Source: Neoceratodus forsteri | Lineage: Eukaryota; Chordata; Ceratodontiformes; Ceratodontidae | Direction: 5' to 3' | NCBI GenBank assembly: GCA_016271365.2 | Contig: CM057456.1 | Span: 165,330,501-165,394,500, forward strand | Length of the DNA stretch: 64,000 bases | Shown: one piece after another, positions 54,605 through 64,000 of the stretch | Layout: each line of letters begins with the position of its first letter | How positions within the stretch are numbered: the first letter of the stretch is position 1 | The notes under the pieces: generated by a model | The model's database searches: none | Seen by the model: the letters and a program-made list of their open reading frames with translations, nothing else | What the model was told of the DNA's origin: nothing | Made by a program: the position numbers and the translations under genes

Positions 54605-55870
54605 ACAAAAAAGGACTGCTTAGGCCACATACTCCGCCCAGATGTTCCTTACCTATTCTGTCTCCACAGGCACCATCTGGTCTCTGTCGACCCTCTCATC
54701 TCCCTGTATCATATTTAATATACCCCTATGCATATTTGAAGCCCCACATTGTTCCAATCTCCACCATGCCCACTGGTAAATTATTTCAGACAATCACTAC
54801 CCTTTGAGTGATAAATATTTCTACTCATGTCTCTTGAATCTGATCCCTACAGCTTCATTTCATGCCCCCTGGTCCTGGTGCTTGTTCTCTTTCCAAAGAG
54901 ATTCCCCGCCTGTACCCTATTTACTTTTTTGAGGTATTTGTAGGTCTCTGTGATATACCCTCTCTCTGTCTTTCTTCTAGGATGTACATATTGAGATCCT
55001 GCAGTCTCTTCATATGACTTCTTGAGCAAACCATACACCATTTTAATTGTTCTCCACTGCTCTCCTCTGATTGATTTCTCTGGTCAACCAGTCAAAGAAA
55101 TCTATTAGATTCATTTGGCATGATCTCCCTCCCATGCCTCTGTGTTTTCTGTGGTCTTGCAGCCTATTTAATTAAAAATACTCTATCAACCTTTCTTTTG
55201 GTAATATTTCTGTCAATTTTCCCACCACCAAAGTGAGACTGACTGTCTACAGTTGCTAGCCTTCTCCCTGCTACCGCTTGTATGTAGACTTGCACGTGCC
55301 CTTCTCCAGTTCTCTGGAACCACTCTCATTTCTAGTGACTTGTTGAACAAGGCTGTCAGTAGGGTGACCAGAACCTCCTTAAGCTCTTTTAATACCCTGG
55401 GGTGAATCCTATTTAATCCCATTTCCTTGTCCACCTTCAGGGCCGCAATCCCTTTCGGCATGCTTTCCTGTGAAAATGGACCCATATCCACCCCTGCTCA
55501 GGAGACTGACTCCTGCTAGATTCTGTCCCACTCTATCCCTGCTTCTCACTGGTGGGCTGTCCCCTCCACCCTCCACTGTGAAGACTGAGCAGAAGTACCT
55601 GTTTAAAATGTAAATTTTTCCTTTCCCTCCTTCTGCACAATCTCCCCCTTCTGCCCTTCTAATTCTGACTATCCCTACCTTTGTTTTCCTCTTCTCACTT
55701 ATGTACCCCAAAAAAGTCTTACCCCCTGTAGCAATCCTATTGGCAGGCCTTTCCTTTGCCCATGTCTTTGATTGTCTCACCACCTTGCCTGCTTCCTTCT
55801 GCTTTTCTAGGTACACTTCCTTGTTCTCTTCCCTTTACGTTTCCTTATACCTCCAGAATGCAACACTTTA
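54605..55870 (-). mobile_element. CR1-clade LINE with an internal deletion of the RT core
   Basis: From the 5' side (right): the pre-RT linker (55409-55816; FLGYISEKRKTKVGIVR, NRYFCSVFTVEG), the RT start (55213-55491; NRIHPRVLKELKEVL, FNKSLEMRVVPENWRRA) and a GRSCQMNLIDFF-like block near 55120. It then jumps to the C-terminal QRRA..MVYGL and YITETYKYLKKVNRVQ blocks (54847-55041). About 1 kb with RT motifs A-C is absent. The 3' tail is a weak TTCTATATTTATATG. Confidence 0.85.
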
Positions 55871-55959
55871 TTTCTTTTACCACCCTTTCCACTTCTGGAG
55901 AACCATAATGGTCTCCTTTTCCTTCTGTTTTTGCTTACTTCCTTCACACATAGGTTGGT

Positions 55960-56880
55960 TGCTTTATTTATTTATTTGTATTTATTTATTTGATAACTGG
56001 GTAAGTACACTGATCCCAGGGACCATTTTCAGGCACGACCCGGGCCATATAGATGGCACATGGAACATCGAGTCTACAGTAACAGCAGGGGACATAGCAT
56101 AGGTAAATAGTGCAATTATACAAGGGCATAAACAATAAAGGGTTGGCAAGACACAACATATGCAATGAGATCAACAAACACTAAGTACATTTAGTTTACT
56201 TTCTCCTTGAGTAGTCAGTACAGATTTAAGAATCTAGAACAAGGTACAAACAACTAGGAAGCCAAACAAATAGATTGTTTAAACTAGGCATTTACAGAGT
56301 GCATTGGATGATCATGTCTCTTGGAAGTGCTTTTTAAATGTGAGAGGAGAGACACGTGAAAGGAGATTGTCTGTGACTGAATTCCAGAGTGTTGGTGCAA
56401 CATAGGATAAGGCTCTCTTACCCATGTCAGCGAGTATCCTAGGACACTCAAGTAAGTGGCTAGCAGAGAACCATAGTTCATGCCTGTTTACTTTTAGGTT
56501 TAGCATACCTTGTAGTGGAGATTTAGACCCTGCATGCAAAGTTTTGTAGGTGAAGGGGCCCAAGAGCAGTTTCCTATGTTCTTGAGGTGAGAGCCAACCA
56601 ATATTCTGGTATAGTTGGCAATATTGTGTACGGAAAGGGGCTTGGGCAACAAATCTGCAGATGTTATTATACATTGTGTTCCTCTGGCTTAGGAGCTGTG
56701 GAGACGTAAAGGATATTATTGGGGAGCAATATTCTAGAGTGCTGGTAAGTCATTTGTGATTAAGCATGATCGCAGAAGTCAGTTGTATTAAAGGCATTTG
56801 GGCTGGGAGTGTAAAGGGCCTGGAGGGCAATTTCTTATCTGCAGGAGGTACGTTCAAATTTTAAAAATTGCCATTCCAGT
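55960..56880 (-). mobile_element. L2-clade LINE 3' end (L2-D), 5'-truncated
   Basis: A 120-codon frame (56312-56674) has YNNICRFV, the LGPFTYKTLHAGSKSPLQ block and APTLWNSVTDNLL. This is the usual L2 C-terminus (compare APTLWNSLP-type ends). The tail at 55960-56050 has CGACCCGGG and an AAATAAAT-type run. Confidence 0.85.
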
Positions 56881-56984
56881 GGGCCTGTAGGTACACATCT
56901 CAAGAGTTAATTTTTGCAAGCTCCTTTAAGTAATTTTTTTCTCTTTGTGTAGTATGGGTCATGGATATTGAAAGCGTGGCAAAG

Positions 56985-57021
56985 GGGTGTGTGTGTGCGT
57001 GTGTGTGTGTGTGTGTGTGTT
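56985..57021. repeat. (GT)n microsatellite
   Basis: A GT run of about 17 repeats with one GC interruption. Confidence 0.85.
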
Positions 57022-57129
57022 TGGGGGGCGGAATTGTATGATTACCACTAATTGAAAGACAGAGAAAACTTATCTTGAGTTTCACAGGCAGCATAACTGT
57101 AATGAGGCAAGAGAAAAACAACAAAGAAA

Positions 57130-57225
57130 GGTTCTGAGGAGTTTAAATGTAAAAAACACGACTCCAGAACCTTTTTGGCCAATCAGGACCAAACAAATTC
57201 CTTACCCATTGTATAATGCCACTTG
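57130..57225. repeat. Right-end remnant of the snap-back family
   Basis: GGCCAATCAGGACC...TTCCTTACCCATTGTATAATG matches the right end of the snap-back elements (GACCAATCAG...TTGCCATTGTATAAT). Only this end is present. Confidence 0.5.
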
Positions 57226-57289
57226 TCACTTTGACTGTGTTAGGCACCTCCAACCTCACCTCACAGCCTTTTTTCCTCATATCACTGAC

Positions 57290-57625
57290 TTTTTTTTTGG
57301 TGGCCCTGAATTACACTGTCTTGACTGCTTCTTTGTCTTTTTTGTACTGAGGGAGACAAATGTTGCATGCTGTACTCCAGGTGGGGACTGTCCAGGACCT
57401 TGTTAAGTGGCAGGATTAATTCCACTGCTCTTCTGGTAACCCCCTTGATGCAATCCAGCATTCTGCTGTACCCATTTTGTCAACAGTCATACACCACTTG
57501 TTTTGCTTCTGCCCCTTGTCTACTATGTCCACAAGGTTTCTTTTTCTTCCTTATTGACTGGATCCTGTTTATATCCTACCTTTGTTTTTCATCCCCATGT
57601 GTAGCATCTTACATTTAGATATATT
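57290..57625 (-). mobile_element. CR1-clade LINE fragment
   Basis: On the minus strand: ISKCKMLHMG, LVDIVDKGQKQNKWCMT and PHLEYSMQ in shifting frames. These are CR1 blocks between RT motif C and the C-terminus. Both ends are truncated. Confidence 0.75.
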
Positions 57626-59245
57626 AAAATGATTTAGAAAATGAGCTTACAAATCCTACAAATCTGATTGGCTGGCAGGGGTACATTAAGTTACAGTGAC
57701 AGCTCTGTAAATAAGAACTCCCAACCCAAAGCTGCCTTATGCCCAGCCAAGTATCCTTGTGCCCAACCTGCTTAATCATTGGCTGAAGCACTGGGCACAC
57801 AATTTGAAACGGACACCATTTTTTTCAGTGCTTATTTTATTTATGTCTTTGGTAACCGGGTAGGTGCACTGATCCAGAGGACTGTTATCAGTCATGACCC
57901 GGGCCATAAGGTGGTAATAACAGTAACAGATACAAATAGTGCATATAAAAATGCAGTACAAAGCACATCCGCTCAGGTAGCAGTGTAAGATATACAATAG
58001 ATGGACAAGGTTATACAAGGTATAAAGTACAAGACAAGAGCAAAGACAAAAGATAATACCAGATGGTACAGGTTACAAACAATAACAGTGTACAGTTACA
58101 GTGGCTCAGGGTTCAATACAAGTTGTAGCAACCGCAAGCTGTGCAATTTGAGAAACAGTTCAACACATTTATAGAAAACATTTGGGATAAGAAAGAGAGA
58201 GAAGAGGGGTATGTGGGGGGTAAGGGGATGAGGTAAGGAGAATACAAAAAACTGTGCAAATACAGAACACTGCAAATTCTTACAAGGCAATAACTCTCAT
58301 GGAACTATAGAAACAGATACATGGGATAATAAGGAGGGGGGAAGGCAGAGGGACATACTGGTGTGGGGAAGGGAAGGGGCAGAGAGGTAGGGGTAGTCAT
58401 GGGGTGTGGAGGGAGGACAGGGTGAGGAGAGGAGGGGCAGACAAGTGGTTGAAGTAAGTGCTACTTATTCATGGGAGGGCAATTGATGATGTGAAGGCTC
58501 TAGTGACTTTGCATGGTGCAGTGACAGTTTGCAGCCACAAGGAGCCAGGCTTTCAAGTTATGTTTAAAATCTTTGTTGGTGGCAGATGAGCGGATGGACA
58601 AGGGGAGCTTATTCCATAGGAAGAAAGCTGCAACTGAGAAAGCTCAGTTACCCATGGTAGTGGTTATGCAGGGTACTTCTAGCGGGGGGATTAAGGAAGC
58701 TCTAAGATTTCTTGAAACACTATCTGTCAGAAAGGGTGAGTAGGGAGAGAGGTGTTGGTTTTGATGGGAGTTGTCCACCAGAAAGCTCATGGCATAGTCA
58801 AAGTGACCTTGTAGTGGGAGCGGGCCAAGGGTCTGATAGGGAGCAGTGATGGGAGCAGAAAGAGGCTAGAAGGACAAACCAACAAATAGAGTTATAGGTT
58901 GTGGTTAGCCATGAGAGTAGGGTAAAATAAAGGTGTGAGTAGACTGGGGAGCAGTAGTCCAGGAGGGGTAGTAGGTTACCATGTGTGATGGCCCGACGTG
59001 CATCAGTAGACAGGTAATGTTTGTGTCGGGATGCAGCGCCTAACTTTTGGTGTATCCTGCATGTGATGTGATTGACATGACCAGAGCAAGAGAGGAAGGG
59101 GTCAAGGGTGACTCCTAGGTATTTAAAAGATGTGACATTGTCAAGGGGAGGGCCAGCTGGAGTGAGTACCAGGAGGGAGGAGCTTGTTTTGGCTGCCTTG
59201 GTTAGGAAGGGTTTAGATCTGAAGATCATTGATTTAGTCTATTTT

Positions 59246-59993
59246 TCATTGACCAGGAGCTTGTTGGAGAGGAACCACTGGTGAGCGGAACAGTAGTTCT
59301 GGTGTCAGGGCAGAAGAGATGGAGTCAATCAATTTGTCACTATGATAGATGACTAGATCATCAGCATAGAGAAGAGCACTACAGCTAACGTTGTCACAGG
59401 GGAGTGTGTTGATGAACATGGAGAAGAGCGGAGGTCCAAGTATGGAGCCTTGGGTGAGTACAGGGAGGGGAGCAGAGGATGATTTACCAATGGTGACTGA
59501 CTGAGACCTGTTTGATAGGTAGCTGCGGAACCATGCAGCAGGTCTGGTGGAGCAGCCAAAACACATCAAGGTTGAGTGTAGGAGGTGGTGGTCAACCAGG
59601 TTGAACACTTTTAACAAGTCTATGAAAACCATGCCTGTAGATTTGCCCCAGTCCATGTTCCTCAGCACATGGTTGATGAAAAAGGCCAGAGGACAGGTGG
59701 TACTATGTTGCTTGTGGAAGCCATGTTGAAAGGGACAGAGGAAGTTGTGCTTGTCCAGGACCTCAGATAGCTGAGTATGTATGATTTTTTTCAAGCAGTT
59801 TGCTCAGGTTGGGGAGGAGGGAGATGTGCCTGTAATTGTCTGGAGAGAGGGGATCGACAGCTTTAAAGATGGGTACCACATTGGCATGTTTCCAGGAGTT
59901 AGGTACAGTAGCTGAAGTGAGGGCAGGATTGAAGATGTAAGTGAGGTGTTTGTCAACTGCAGGCAAGATGAGTCTTAAGAAAGCAGGGTACAA
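59246..59993 (-). pseudogene. L2-C reverse transcriptase
   Basis: Frames 59763-59993 and 59246-59794 carry VPIFKAVDPLSPDNYR, FQHGFHKQHST, motif A MVFIDLLKVFNLVDH (first Asp kept, second changed to Asn), motif B TQGSILGPPLFSMF (the GVP before it is lost) and motif C LLYADDLVIYHS (YADD at 59357-59368). Confidence 0.9.
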
Positions 59994-60222
59994 TCCATCA
60001 CTGCCAGGACTTCCCTTGGTCTGTAGTGACTTTAGTATTTTGATGATGTTGGTATGGCTGATGGCTCTGAAGTGGAAGGGTGGGGGCAGGGTGGTGGCAG
60101 GAGAGGAGGGAGAGTTGTTTGGCTGAATGTTCTGGGCAGGGGAGGCCTGGGGGGGGGGCTTGCTAAGGTAAGGGAATAGGTCGGTGAATTATAAGTCAAA
60201 GGCGTTTGCAATTTCAGTGGGG

Positions 60223-60993
60223 TCAGAGATGGGACCAGAGGGGGGATGCAAGCTGTATTATCTGACTGTTGCTCTTGGGGTTTAGAAGAGATCCAGTGGT
60301 AGCCCAGAATGTACGTGGGTTACTGAAGGTGTTGCTTTGTTGATTTAGGTAAAAATGGTGCTTGAGCGACTTAGTGGTCTGTTTGCATAGGTTTAATAGC
60401 TGCCAGTAGGCATTCCAGAGTTGGGGAGAGGGGGATGCTTTGTATGACTTCCATTTCCTATCCTGCTCTTTCATTAATGCCAGGAGCTCACTGGATAGCC
60501 AGCATGTGAAGCTGGCTCTCACCCCTCTGGTCATGATGGGGAAATAGGTATCCTGTATGTGAGAGAAGGCGGAGGTAAAAAAGGTGATTGCATCAGAGAT
60601 GTTGCTGTACTGGTACAAAGCTGACCAGTTTATTGCCCTGACATCTCTGAGGACTGGCTTTGGATATTGGTGGTCAAACTTTTGGAAAGACAGAAGTTTG
60701 TGGGGAAGGGGGCAGTTTGACTTAGCGGACAGTACAGCATAGTTTGGGGTGTGGTCGCTGATTGAATCAGCCATTGTGCCAGCTTGGATGATTAGGTCTG
60801 TCCGGTTTGTGGTGACCCAGTCAATGAGGGAGTGGTTTAGCGTGTGGGTATTGTGCCTTGTGGGAGTGGAGATTAGCTGTTCCATGTTATGCACCTTAAG
60901 TAGGTTAGCATAGTCTTGCGTAGGGACATCCAACCAACTGAGGTTGAAATCTCCGATCGCAACAAGATCTCTTGTTGGAGCTGTGTGCCCCAC
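60223..60993 (-). pseudogene. L2-C endonuclease (C-terminal half) and linker
   Basis: A 256-codon frame with LVAIGDFNLSWLD (Asp/Asn pair), HSLIDWVTTNRTD and SISDHTPNY (SDH box intact). The usual linker follows, with LSSELLALMKEQDRKWKSYK. The N-terminal part (61169-61423) has HMNVCSLQSKLPELEAW and LGLSKTWLKP, where the catalytic Glu of SETWL is Lys. Confidence 0.9.
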
Positions 60994-61430
60994 ACCATCT
61001 AAGAAGCTGGATAGACCTGGGATGCCCCCTGTTGGGGGGGTTATAGCAGCAGCCTAAATTGATTTTTTTTTTATGAACCCAGGGTTAATTCCACGAGGAG
61101 CCATTCACTAGGTGAGGTGGGGGTAGAGCAGTTGATGACAGTGGCAGCAATGTGCTCCTGCAGTAGTACTAGACTTCCACCACTCTTTCTTCCAGATCTG
61201 CCCTGTCATAGAAGTGAGTAACCTGTAGTTGAAAGTGGGAGTCCAGGTGGTAGGGCTTTAGCCAGGTTTTTGAGAGACCTAATACCTGTGGTTTATACAG
61301 GGATACCCACGCCTCTAGCTCGGGGAGTTTTGACTGGAGGCTGCAGACATTCATGTGGGCAATTATTTGTCTGGAGGGCTTTGCCCAGATGGTGTCTGTA
61401 TTGTTGATGTTGGTGTTTAGCAAGAAAGTG

Positions 61431-62325
61431 AGAGCCCCTCACCACCACAACCACCACCATGCACATTCACTCCTTAAAGGAGACAGCAGCCAGAAATTGA
61501 GCAAAAGAAATGTATACAGGTACCTGTTTTTCAAGTTTAAACCACTCTCGGTTCTTTTCGTCTTGTAATGAAAACCTCTGTTCAGTGCTCCCACCACTCA
61601 TTCACTCACTCATTTATCCCTTTCAGCCAACACGGAATCAACCTCCCAACTGAAATCCCATAAACGAGACACATTTCCCTGAAAATTTTTAATACCTTTT
61701 ACCCCTCTTTCAGTTCTTCAGGGTGCACAAACTACAAAAGCAAAGCAGTCCGATCAATCGGCTTTCTTTTTTCCCAGCATTTCTTTCAGATCGCAATTCC
61801 TTCTTGACTCACATTCCCTGGTGCTGATTGGCAGCACAACACATGCAAGGGCTGAGCAACTTACCGGCAAAGGGGCTGTCTCCTTTCACATACACTTACC
61901 CTAGAAATCACAAAATAACACCAGGAATGTCTAGACTGTTGCTGTCTGTGTCACCTCATAATTCTGCACTTCCTGCTTTTGCCTTGCACAGTCACATGCC
62001 TTACTTACTACTACACCTTCCGACCACAAAACAAACAAAAAAAAACAGTCTTGAAGGAAAGGCAGAGAACTGTTCTTTTAAACATACAAATTGATGCGGG
62101 GGGGGGGCGGATTAATAAAACTCCATGTGTCTGTCTTTGTGGAGTTTGTTGGGGGGGATAAGTACAACAGAATGGCTCTGCGTAGGGAGGGTGACAGGAC
62201 AGAGAACAGCACAAAAAACAGGGAGGGACTACTTTACAACACAGTTAAACTGCATTCTTAATGTATTATTTTAAATGTTTTTTATTGAATATTTTTAATT
62301 TCCATATAAAAATGCCACAGAGCCC
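61431..62325. other. Unassigned sequence
   Basis: No gene or repeat recognised. There is a G run near 62099-62107. Confidence 0.5.
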
Positions 62326-62490
62326 ATTTTCTAAGCATAATAATACCCTCCAGAGTGGGTGGTATGGGCAATACCGGACCTTCCAGGGGCTATAAGGCTC
62401 TCCGCCTGTGGCGTAGGGCCTCATTACACCCTTGGGCTGTCCTGTATTGACCAATACCGCCCACCCTGTTGGGTATTATTGCTTGCTTAT
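62326..62490. mobile_element. Fold-back element, ~160 bp
   Basis: The left arm is TAATAATACCCTCCAGAGTG, then GGTGGTATGGGCAATACCGG. The right arm is CCAATACCGCCCACCC and TGGGTATTATT. An inner dyad has CTCTCCGCC against GGCGTAGGGC. The architecture resembles the snap-back family but the sequence differs. Confidence 0.7.
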
Positions 62491-62719
62491 GCAATAAATG
62501 GGAGTAGTAACCTATAGGAGTTGTAAATCAGTCCCTTACCATTCAAACTGACAAAAAGTGCTGTTTTCCATGAAACAAATCCTTTTATTTCTGTGCTTTG
62601 CTTCATTTGCATAACTCTGCCCCCTTTTCTTCTCAGTGCTGCAACCCTGAACTGTAACATAATGCAAGTGAAACAAAGTTTTTAAAGGGACACTGTCAGT
62701 TTTTAATTTTAGATAGACA

Positions 62720-63060
62720 AATCAGCTATTTACTGTACCCACAATGCCTCACTATGTAAATTAGTATGCAGGCTATTATATTTCTCTTCTCATTACAGAA
62801 ATAGGAGACTACATCATTCATCTTGTCAGCTAGATACTGTATGCACAATGCCTTGTTTTGAAAATAAACATATAAGGGCTTATATTGTTGAAGCCACTAC
62901 AGAAGTAGGAGACTGCACTTCTCAGTAAGGAAAGTGGAAAGCAGTTTCTTATTGTACCCACAATGCCTTGCATTGTACATCTACATATTAGTTGCCATAA
63001 TGCAGTCACCACTATCAAAATAAGTAACTACTCCTCTGAGTAAGGAATATTTAAGTCAAC
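62720..63060. repeat. ~112-bp tandem repeat, three to four diverged units
   Basis: Landmarks TGTACCCACAATGCC, TGTATGCACAATGCC and TGTACCCACAATGCC recur at about 62734, 62839 and 62955. Each is followed about 60-70 bp later by AAATAGGAGACTACA-like sequence. A fourth, weaker unit (TTACCCAGGATTCCTTGC) starts near 63070. Confidence 0.65.
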
Positions 63061-63318
63061 TTTATTATTTACCCAGGATTCCTTGCTGCTGTATTTAAAA
63101 CTTTGACATCTTACTTGCATGACATCATTCTGGGGGTGTGGGCACACAGAGAAAACTGGAGGGCTGCCAGAAACAAAGCACTGATGAAACATAAAAAAAA
63201 TATTATTCTGACAGATGTTTTTACAGATTACAACTTCAACATCTGAAGCATGACTAGCAATGGCATACTATGTGACAATACCATTTGGGGAACTTGCATA
63301 GATCACTTTCAATATTCT

Positions 63319-63861
63319 TTGCAAAAAGCTTTATTAATGCACTAGTTAGGATAAACTAATGCCATGAAAGCAGAGAAATGTGGCGTTAGTGTTTCTAACC
63401 CAAAAACATTAGAGTTTTGTATCTCTGGAGCATTAGTTAATCAGTGGTTGGGTCTTCCTTGGAGTCCCCTCCTCCTAGCCTGTAGCCTACAGTTTAAAGC
63501 ACAAGGTACAGTGTGAATCCAGCACCGCATAGTGATACACTCTTCAAAGGCAGAGAAGTGTGTCTCACCGCATGTTGCCAACACAATTTGTTGTTGCTTT
63601 CTTCATGCAGGACCCTGTGTGAAGAAGGGAGATCATGTGTGATGTTGTTTGCTCAGGGAGAGGGGTGGGCATTAGGTTGACAACACCAAGGAAGACCCCA
63701 TCACTGATTCGCCAAGACTCCAGAGACCCAAAACTCTAATGTTTTTTTTTTTGCTGTATGAAGGGGGGTAGAGAGTTAGGGTTAGAAACCTTAACATGAC
63801 ATTTCCATACTTTTGTGGTGTTAAATGACCCTAACTGGTGCATTAACAAAGTTTTTTGCAA
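63319..63861. mobile_element. TTAGGG fold-back element, copy C
   Basis: The left end is TTGCAAAAAGC, then TTAATGCACTAGTTAGG. The right end is CCCTAACTGGTGCATTAAC, then TTTTTTGCAA. Arms are ~80 bp and match well. Sequence to the right (TTATTTTCTTTTTGAGACAG) is also shared with copy A, so the family unit may be longer than the arms. Confidence 0.7.
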
Positions 63862-64000
63862 ATAATTTATTTTCTTTTTGAGACAGTGGAATCATATCCT
63901 CATTCACACAGATACAGATGTCCTGCACCAATGGAAGACTCTATCTGCCTACAGGCCCTTGTAGGCCCTGCACTTCTGTGTAGTGATGGAGGTGAAGAAT
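63862..64000. other. Flank of the TTAGGG fold-back
   Basis: It begins with the TTCTTTTTGAGACAGTGGAA segment shared with the right flank of copy A. It is otherwise unassigned. Confidence 0.4.

Larger units (their letters stand above)
57826..61430 (-). mobile_element. L2-clade LINE (L2-C), lacking the 5' end
   Basis: On the minus strand: endonuclease N-terminus (61169-61423), the rest of the endonuclease and linker (60223-60993), RT (59246-59993), a C-terminal domain (58798-59229) and a 3' UTR. The tail contains CATGACTGATAACAGTCC and CGGTTACCAAAGAC. No N-terminal frame or 2A-like motif is seen, so the copy is 5'-truncated just before the endonuclease. Several frameshifts break it. Confidence 0.88.

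Noticed and set aside
63770..63800. Interstitial telomere repeat (TTAGGGTTAG)
   Set aside because: There are only about one and a half units, and it lies in the conserved arm of the fold-back family. The likeness is coincidental.

Overview
This window looks like intergenic or intronic DNA from a large, repeat-dense vertebrate genome. The lineage is probably non-mammalian, such as a lungfish, amphibian, cartilaginous fish or coelacanth-like species; the sequence alone does not decide. The evidence is the repeat mix: L2-clade, CR1-clade and Tx1-like L1-clade LINEs, tRNA-derived SINEs with a MIR-like CORE, hAT-type and fold-back elements, and CA/AT microsatellites. I found no intact host gene, rRNA or functional tRNA. 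Every open frame with recognisable homology is a decayed retrotransposon frame. One 116-codon minus-strand frame with a signal-peptide-like start (50837-51184) is the only candidate host exon, and it is weak.

Layout. Positions 1-3200 hold little except a fold-back element (453-610) and a hAT MITE with an 8-bp target duplication (1565-1856). From 3.2 to 21.9 kb the window is dominated by three copies of one unusual non-coding element (3223-5918, 13994-17168, and a partial copy at about 19868-21850). Each has a short head, a GC-rich dyad minisatellite, a long inverted repeat and an array of ~298-bp palindromic monomers. The two complete copies end in 12-bp inverted repeats. Between them lies a second palindromic composite (about 8160-11271), interrupted by a CR1 fragment and found again at 51825-53060. 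Its right-hand module is a TTAGGG-containing fold-back that also occurs at 6613-6958 and 63319-63861. A tRNA-type SINE and the 3' half of a Tx1-like LINE fill 17.5-19.9 kb, and a diverged 760-bp direct duplication lies at 22.0-23.6 kb.

From 25.3 to 48.6 kb the window is a LINE graveyard. A nearly complete minus-strand L2 (25345-29530) carries a frameshifted 2A-like motif. It is followed by a CR1 3' end, a Tx1-like ORF1 plus endonuclease start (31986-34690), another CR1, and two snap-back elements whose arms covary. A plus-strand L2 (39286-48640) is split by a 5.76-kb minus-strand L2 (40583-46341), which is itself split by a 490-bp poly(A)-tailed insert with a perfect 16-bp target duplication. 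From 48.6 to 54.6 kb DNA is mostly unassigned. From 54.6 to 61.4 kb there are an internally deleted CR1, two more L2 copies and a CR1 scrap. The right end holds a fold-back, a ~112-bp tandem repeat and the TTAGGG fold-back.

How the parts relate: the L2 copies supply the likely mobilisation machinery for the SINEs, which share the L2 3' tail. CR1 and Tx1 pieces are 5'-truncated, as target-primed insertion would leave them. The palindromic families carry no coding sequence and would need proteins supplied from elsewhere. They are the most unusual content here.
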